Shown in pieces: positions 42,141-46,214 of a DNA stretch of 46,214 nt. The stretch is from Synergistaceae bacterium (GTDB taxonomy: Bacteria > Synergistota > Synergistia > Synergistales > Synergistaceae). The notes under the pieces are model-generated. The model saw nothing but the letters and a program-made list of their open reading frames with translations, was not told where the DNA came from and ran no database searches. The stretch spans positions 1 through 46,214 of the forward strand of contig JAIRNC010000078.1 in NCBI GenBank assembly GCA_031258255.1. The letters run 5' to 3'. A program made the translations under genes and the position numbers. Position 1 is the first letter of the stretch, and every line of letters starts with the position of its first letter.

Positions 42141-44339
42141 TCACGGGACGTGGCTGTTCTGCCAGTTTGGGACGCCAAGCGTGTAGCCTATCGTAAATTC
42201 GCCGTGATTGCCGTACAGCGCCAGTATCCTGCCGTTCAGGAACTGGCCTGGGATGGAGAGCGCTAAACCCGCCTCCCACGCGTCGTCCGTGACGGACCAG
42301 TTATCCATGACCATCCCGTAGCCGGCGAAAATTTCCCCACGGATGGCCCCCCACCAGGAGTGTGAGAAATTTTTCCCCACGCCGATCTTGGCCCATGCCG
42401 CCTGGTCGCCGGCAAACGGATGCCTGGAGAGGCTGTACAGCTCCTCCTGATCCCCCAGTAGCGCGCGCAGGGCCATGTTCTCCCTGTCGCCGGTCTCCAG
42501 CCCGAAATCGATCACGAAGTGAGTGTTGTCAGCAAACGGCACGTAAGAGGTCAGCCTCGTCCTGGTGACCCATATCCCGTGGGCGTTCCACCATGCCTGT
42601 GCGCTGAATGAATAGCCGCTGCTGGGCATGAGCATGTTATCCAGCGTGTCTGAGCTGTAGTAAAGGTAGGGCCCGTAGTCGTAACCGTCGTCGCCTTCCC
42701 CGGCGTTCGCGTGCTGGCCGACTACTCCGATCCCCAGCCTGCTGTCGTCCCTCTCCTTGTAGTAGACCGCCCTCGCGAAATACCTTTCCAGCGCGTACTC
42801 CTCCATGCCCAGGGGGGTCATCTTGTCGCGCCTCATGCCGAGGGCGAAACCCCACTGCGAGCCGTTTATGAGGGGGGTGAAATAACGGGTGCTCAATGCC
42901 CATTCGTTCTCGCCGTACCGACCTACGACGCTGGCGGCGTCTCCCATCGATGCCAGATCCCTGGCGTTGAGCGCGACCTCCAGCCACCTGTGTCCGTGCA
43001 TGTTCGTGGTGTAGCCGTCAAACGCCAGCTCATAGGGCGGCCTCTTTTCGATGGAAAATACCACCTCGACGTCGTCCTCGGACGATCCTCCGACCGGCTG
43101 GACGTTCGCGTCGACGGTGGCGACCTCCTCCCGCCTCGAAAGGCGCCCTATCGCGGAGTTTACTTCGTTTACGTCGTATAGCTTGCCAATCCATCCACTG
43201 TAGCGCTTTTCTATGTCCCGGGCCGCTCGCTCGCTCAGGCCTTCGACCTTTACTGCCCTCACGACGCGCCTGTCCTCATCAAGCACCGAAAGGGCCGTGG
43301 AAAGGGGTGATTTGCCTGATAAAGCCACGAGATCCCCCGCGGCCTCCCTGGCAGCCTCGTAACCGCGCTCGTAAATGTCGTCGTACCCCTTAGAGTCCAA
43401 CATGCTGTAAGACGCGACATCGGGGTAGATCAAAAGATCCGCCTGCGCCTCGTTCCTCTTTATATTTTCGAGCGTCATGATGTCGATAGTCTGCATCATC
43501 ACGTCTACGACGCTGTTGAAGCTCTCGGCCGGCTTTGGCGTCGAGAGCCTGGAGAGGTTCACCGCGACGACAGGATAGCCCGGGAATATGCCCTTCGCGA
43601 TCTCGACAGGGAGGTTGGCCGCAAGCCCTCCGTCTACCAGCAGCTTCCCGTTGAGGGGCCACGGCTCCAGCACGCCCGGGATCGACGCGGACGCCCTTAT
43701 GGACGACGCCAGGTTCCCCCTCCGCAACACCACGGCCTCCCCTGTGCTGAGGTCGGTCGCGACGCAGGCGAACGGCACCGAAAGGCTGTCAAAGTCCGTC
43801 GTATGGATGTGGCCCGTGTATTTTGTGAGGAAACTCACGAGAGACGAGGCGGGGAGAAGCCCCAGCGGCCCCACGACCTTCATCTTCTTGTTGAAATCTA
43901 TCCGCACAGGCGAGAGCGTCTCGCCTGCAGGCCTGTGATTGCCGGCGTCAGTCCGCAGACGTGTGCCGGCGTCAGCCAGAAGCCCCATTATGTCAGTGTC
44001 GAGGACCATCTGGAGAATTTCGCCTGCGTCATAACCAGAGGCGTACAGCCCGCCGATCACGGCGCCGATGCTCGTCCCGACGATGCCGGCGATGGGGATG
44101 TCCTCCTCCTCCAGCACCTTAAGCACCCCGATGTGGGCGAATCCTCTCGTCCCGCCGCCTGACAGGACGAGGACGACCCCGCCGCGAGGGCCGTCAGAAT
44201 TTTGGGCCATCCCGTCCCCAGAAGCCGACAATGCCTGTGCCGGGTACACAAGGAGGAACACAAGGCTGATGAAAAACGACAAGGCCAGCGACGCTGTTTT
44301 GTTCCGCTTTCGTCCCTGAATGAGATTAATGTCCGGCAT
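42141..44339 (-). CDS. Patatin-like phospholipase with C-terminal beta-barrel (type Vd autotransporter-like)
   Basis: The 732-residue exported protein has a signal peptide (ALSFFISLVFLLVYPAQALSA). Its patatin lipase domain carries the oxyanion loop GGGTRG (61-66), nucleophile S90 in GTSIG and D236 in DGGLA, the Ser-Asp dyad. A POTRA-like segment (about residues 350-445, starting VRAVKVEGLS) comes next, and then a strand-rich region to the C-terminus that fits a 16-strand outer-membrane barrel. This is the layout of PlpD-type (Vd) autotransporters that secrete or display a phospholipase A1. The ATG at 44339 has GGGAGG nine bases ahead. Confidence 0.88.
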   Translation of the reverse strand: MPDINLIQGRKRNKTASLALSFFISLVFLLVYPAQALSASGDGMAQNSDGPRGGVVLVLSGGGTRGFAHIGVLKVLEEEDIPIAGIVGTSIGAVIGGLYASGYDAGEILQMVLDTDIMGLLADAGTRLRTDAGNHRPAGETLSPVRIDFNKKMKVVGPLGLLPASSLVSFLTKYTGHIHTTDFDSLSVPFACVATDLSTGEAVVLRRGNLASSIRASASIPGVLEPWPLNGKLLVDGGLAANLPVEIAKGIFPGYPVVAVNLSRLSTPKPAESFNSVVDVMMQTIDIMTLENIKRNEAQADLLIYPDVASYSMLDSKGYDDIYERGYEAAREAAGDLVALSGKSPLSTALSVLDEDRRVVRAVKVEGLSERAARDIEKRYSGWIGKLYDVNEVNSAIGRLSRREEVATVDANVQPVGGSSEDDVEVVFSIEKRPPYELAFDGYTTNMHGHRWLEVALNARDLASMGDAASVVGRYGENEWALSTRYFTPLINGSQWGFALGMRRDKMTPLGMEEYALERYFARAVYYKERDDSRLGIGVVGQHANAGEGDDGYDYGPYLYYSSDTLDNMLMPSSGYSFSAQAWWNAHGIWVTRTRLTSYVPFADNTHFVIDFGLETGDRENMALRALLGDQEELYSLSRHPFAGDQAAWAKIGVGKNFSHSWWGAIRGEIFAGYGMVMDNWSVTDDAWEAGLALSIPGQFLNGRILALYGNHGEFTIGYTLGVPNWQNSHVP

Positions 44340-44364
44340 TGACATCACCCTCCCTGTTTTTACT

Positions 44365-44393
44365 ATTATCACATAAAAACGCGGCCTTGCCAA
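44365..44393 (-). promoter_or_regulatory. Predicted patatin promoter embedded in a terminator
   Basis: On the minus strand TTGGCA (plus 44388-44393) is 17 bases from GATAAT (plus 44365-44370). The -35 element falls in the loop and stem of the terminator 44374-44413, so the upstream gene's terminator and this promoter share DNA. Confidence 0.5.
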
Positions 44394-44413
44394 AAACATT
44401 AGCAAGGCCGCGT
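44374..44413 (-). terminator. Rho-independent terminator, 12-bp perfect stem
   Basis: On the minus strand ACGCGGCCTTGC (plus 44402-44413) pairs exactly with GCAAGGCCGCGT (plus 44379-44390), followed by a T-run (plus 44375-44379). It is the strongest terminator seen in the window and closes the 44445-45485 gene unit. Confidence 0.9.
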
Positions 44414-44444
44414 CTTATAATCACCGTCACAGATTCATGCCCGC

Positions 44445-45485
44445 TTATTTTCGAGCGGCTCTTTCCACTTCGTCGAGGGCGTTTTTAGCGGGCTGATAGC
44501 CGGGATTGATCGCAAGCGCCCTCCTGTACCACTCGATCGCCTGTCTGTTGTCCCCCGTCTTTTCAGCGCTTTTGCCGGCCCAGTAGGGCGACAGATAGTT
44601 GCCCATATATTCGAGGGACTGAACGCTGAAAGCGCCCAGCGCCTCGCTGTAACGCTTTTGCGAGTACAAGCCAAAAGCCGCCCTGTGCTGGATTTCAAGA
44701 GCGTACATTTCGACCTCCGTAAGCGGGAACGTCCTTATCAGCCTCGCGTCTGTGACTTGATTCACGTCGAAGTCGGGCAGCAGAGCATAATTCGGCTGAT
44801 CCATCCTATACATCGGCTGCGATGGCTCAGGCAGCGGAGGGGCCACGGCGAGCGGCGGCGGCGCATAGGGAATCTTCGCGCTGCTGACGCTGACCGGCGC
44901 CTTCATCGGAAATTCCAGGTAATAGTAACCGGGTTCGGCGTAGGGAGAGCCCTGCGGCAAATCTGGGTTGATCCACGGGACAAAATATTTAACTATCACG
45001 CTGGCAGGAGAGTCCACGGGAGATACGCGGACCCAGCGCCCGTTATAGCCCGCCAGTCTGGGAGAATTCGGCGTCGTGCGGTATGTGGCAAATTTCATGA
45101 CGTGCGCTCTTTCTTCCGTGATCGGGATGACGCCGTCCCCGCGCTCTATCACCCATTCCTTGCTGGGCAGTGCAATCTTGCATGAGCTCTCTGTCGTGGA
45201 GACGCTTTCTGCCCTGATTACCGCTTTCGGGATTTTATAGGCCCCTATATGGGCGCCCCTGTCATCGTAGACGGCGCCCTCCTCGCTGTACACGAGGTAA
45301 TAGCTCCCTTCCTTAGACCCTAAAGTCACTCCGATATCTATTACAAACGTATCGGCGGCAATGCCGATAACCCGTCCCTCGATTTCTACATTTCCCATCC
45401 TTACCCACCCGGATGTTTCGGCTGGCATGGAAATGGCAGAAAAAAGGAGCGTCAATATTATGATACCGTGCAATTTCAGACGCAT
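44445..45485 (-). CDS. Exported protein with FlgT-like N-terminal region and TPR-like C-terminus
   Basis: The 346-residue protein has a signal peptide (IIILTLLFSAISMPA). Its beta domain contains GVTLGSKEGSYYLVYSEE and KAVIRAESV, with SSCKIAL nearby, resembling the C-terminal domain of flagellar protein FlgT-like repeats. A Pro-rich linker (PYAPPPLAVAPPLPEP) comes next, then two TPR-like helix pairs (AAFGLYSQKRYSEALGAF; ... DNRQAIEWYRRALAINPGYQ). TPR regions usually bind partner proteins. The ATG at 45485 is favoured (GGGGGTG ahead); the ATG at 45509 overlaps the upstream stop as ATGA and would also allow coupling to the repeat protein. Confidence 0.7.
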   Translation of the reverse strand: MRLKLHGIIILTLLFSAISMPAETSGWVRMGNVEIEGRVIGIAADTFVIDIGVTLGSKEGSYYLVYSEEGAVYDDRGAHIGAYKIPKAVIRAESVSTTESSCKIALPSKEWVIERGDGVIPITEERAHVMKFATYRTTPNSPRLAGYNGRWVRVSPVDSPASVIVKYFVPWINPDLPQGSPYAEPGYYYLEFPMKAPVSVSSAKIPYAPPPLAVAPPLPEPSQPMYRMDQPNYALLPDFDVNQVTDARLIRTFPLTEVEMYALEIQHRAAFGLYSQKRYSEALGAFSVQSLEYMGNYLSPYWAGKSAEKTGDNRQAIEWYRRALAINPGYQPAKNALDEVERAARK

Positions 45486-45505
45486 GACAAAATCACCCCC
45501 CGCTT

Positions 45506-46214
45506 TCATTCGGCAGCCGGGGGATAGTATCTTAGATTAGGAACGTAGCCCCCTTCGTTCTCGTTTGGCGCCGGGACATAGCCAGGCGCGGCCGGCTCAG
45601 GATCCCGCGCGAGGCCTTCGTAACTTGGCCTACGTTCGCGTCCCGACGGGACAAATCTCTGCCCGGGCACGTTCGGGACATTTTGTGGCGCGTTGTCGCC
45701 AGGCTGCCGCGGCGCGTAATCCGGGGCAGATGGATATTTCGGTTGCTGTGGCACCGCGTAATTTGGGGCAGACGGGTATTCCGGCTGCTGTGGCGGCGTG
45801 TAATCCGGGGCAGACGGGTACGCCGGCTGTCGCGGCGCGTAATCCGGAGCAGATGGATATTCCGGCTGCTGTGGCGCGTAATTCGGGACTGACGGATATG
45901 CCGGCTGTCGCGGCGTGTAATCCGGGGCAGACGGGTATTCCGGCTGCTGCGGCGCGTAATTCGGGACTGACGGATACGTCTGTTGCGGCGGCGTGTAATC
46001 CGGGGCAGACGGGTATTCCGGCTGCTGTGGCGGCACGTAATTTGGGGCAGACGGGTATTCCGGCTGCTGTGGCGGCGCGTAATTCGGGACTGACGGATAT
46101 GCCGGCTGTCGCGGCGGCGCGTAATTCGGGACTGACGGATATGCCGGCTGTCGCGGCGTGTAATCCGGGGCAGACGGGTATGCCGGCTGCTGCGGCGCGT
46201 ATTCCGGCGCGGAC
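45506..46214 (-). CDS. Pro/Tyr/Gln-rich tandem-repeat protein (partial, 5' end outside window)
   Basis: The frame is open from the window edge to the TGA at 45506-45508, about 236 codons, with no start visible; the GTG at 46036 is an internal valine codon, because the repeat continues through it. Repeats of about 13-14 residues follow the pattern (Q/R)QP(E/A)YPS(A/V)P(D/N)Y(A/T)P. A non-repeat tail of about 64 residues follows, from GDNAPQNV to the C-terminus, ending YYPPAAE. No function can be assigned; it resembles cell-surface or matrix Pro-rich proteins. The stop overlaps the ATG at 45509 by the ATGA pattern, so it is probably cotranscribed with the exported TPR protein. Confidence 0.75.
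   Translation of the reverse strand, partial: SAPEYAPQQPAYPSAPDYTPRQPAYPSVPNYAPPRQPAYPSVPNYAPPQQPEYPSAPNYVPPQQPEYPSAPDYTPPQQTYPSVPNYAPQQPEYPSAPDYTPRQPAYPSVPNYAPQQPEYPSAPDYAPRQPAYPSAPDYTPPQQPEYPSAPNYAVPQQPKYPSAPDYAPRQPGDNAPQNVPNVPGQRFVPSGRERRPSYEGLARDPEPAAPGYVPAPNENEGGYVPNLRYYPPAAE
45701..46214 (-). repeat. Degenerate 39-42-bp coding tandem repeats
   Basis: More than ten in-frame units encode the PEYPSAPDYTP-type motif. Variation is mostly synonymous or swaps between a small set of residues, so the DNA array is prone to recombination and assembly collapse. The array continues past the window edge. Confidence 0.9.

Noticed and set aside
45701-46214. CRISPR array
   Set aside because: Repeats are in frame, 39-42 bases, degenerate and without unique spacers; they are a coding array.

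Overview
The window most likely comes from a diderm, anaerobic, amino-acid-fermenting bacterium of the Synergistota (Synergistaceae-like). This placement is an inference. It rests on the high GC content with frequent GTG/TTG starts, the collinear block tig-clpP-clpX-lon-engB-valS-folC, a short type-3 prolyl-tRNA synthetase, an M20 amidohydrolase/GltS pair, and outer-membrane proteins such as a patatin with a beta-barrel tail. A 16S rRNA gene or a protein search would be needed to prove it. No rRNA, tRNA, CRISPR array, insertion sequence or prophage was recognised.

Layout from left to right. (1) 1-5080, plus strand: the tail of an Rpn-type nuclease, an aldo/keto reductase with two 4Fe-4S clusters, then proS and mnmE. 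A 373-base gap with structured inverted repeats precedes proS. (2) 5090-12667, minus strand: a transaldolase-like protein; a four-gene operon (MoeA-like protein, FecCD-type permease, ATPase, binding protein) with a clear promoter and terminator; a stand-alone ComEC-type metallo-hydrolase with a DUF3006 partner; and one unrecognised protein. (3) 12821-20745: an MBL hydrolase, then a minus-strand operon of a VWA protein, a histidine kinase, a DUF4139 protein and a response regulator, which looks like a self-contained envelope signalling unit. A glyoxalase and an exported Pro-tailed protein follow.

(4) 20817-26436: a gltS-amidohydrolase operon is divergent from an unusual winged-helix regulator, followed by dinB. 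The shared intergenic region carries a perfect 16-bp inverted pair of candidate operator sites flanking back-to-back promoters, plus an adjoining 18-bp palindrome. (5) 26448-38645, minus strand: a 12-kb co-directional run of tig, clpP, clpX, lon, engB, valS, folC, a Gfo/Idh oxidoreductase and a short QueG-like iron-sulfur protein. Several junctions overlap by 1-4 bases. (6) 38809-46214: a small orphan protein, a lone cheR, a C45 acyltransferase, rsmG, a type-Vd-like patatin autotransporter, an exported TPR protein and a Pro/Tyr/Gln tandem-repeat protein cut by the window edge.

The proteins fall into protein quality control (tig/clpP/clpX/lon), translation (proS, valS, engB, mnmE, rsmG), uptake of an oxyanion or metal chelate linked to molybdopterin chemistry, glutamate or peptide-conjugate catabolism, and envelope-facing systems. 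The best candidates for undescribed biology are the VWA/kinase/DUF4139/regulator operon, the inverted operator pair at the gltS promoter region, the MoeA-linked ABC transporter, and the repeat protein/TPR pair at the right edge.
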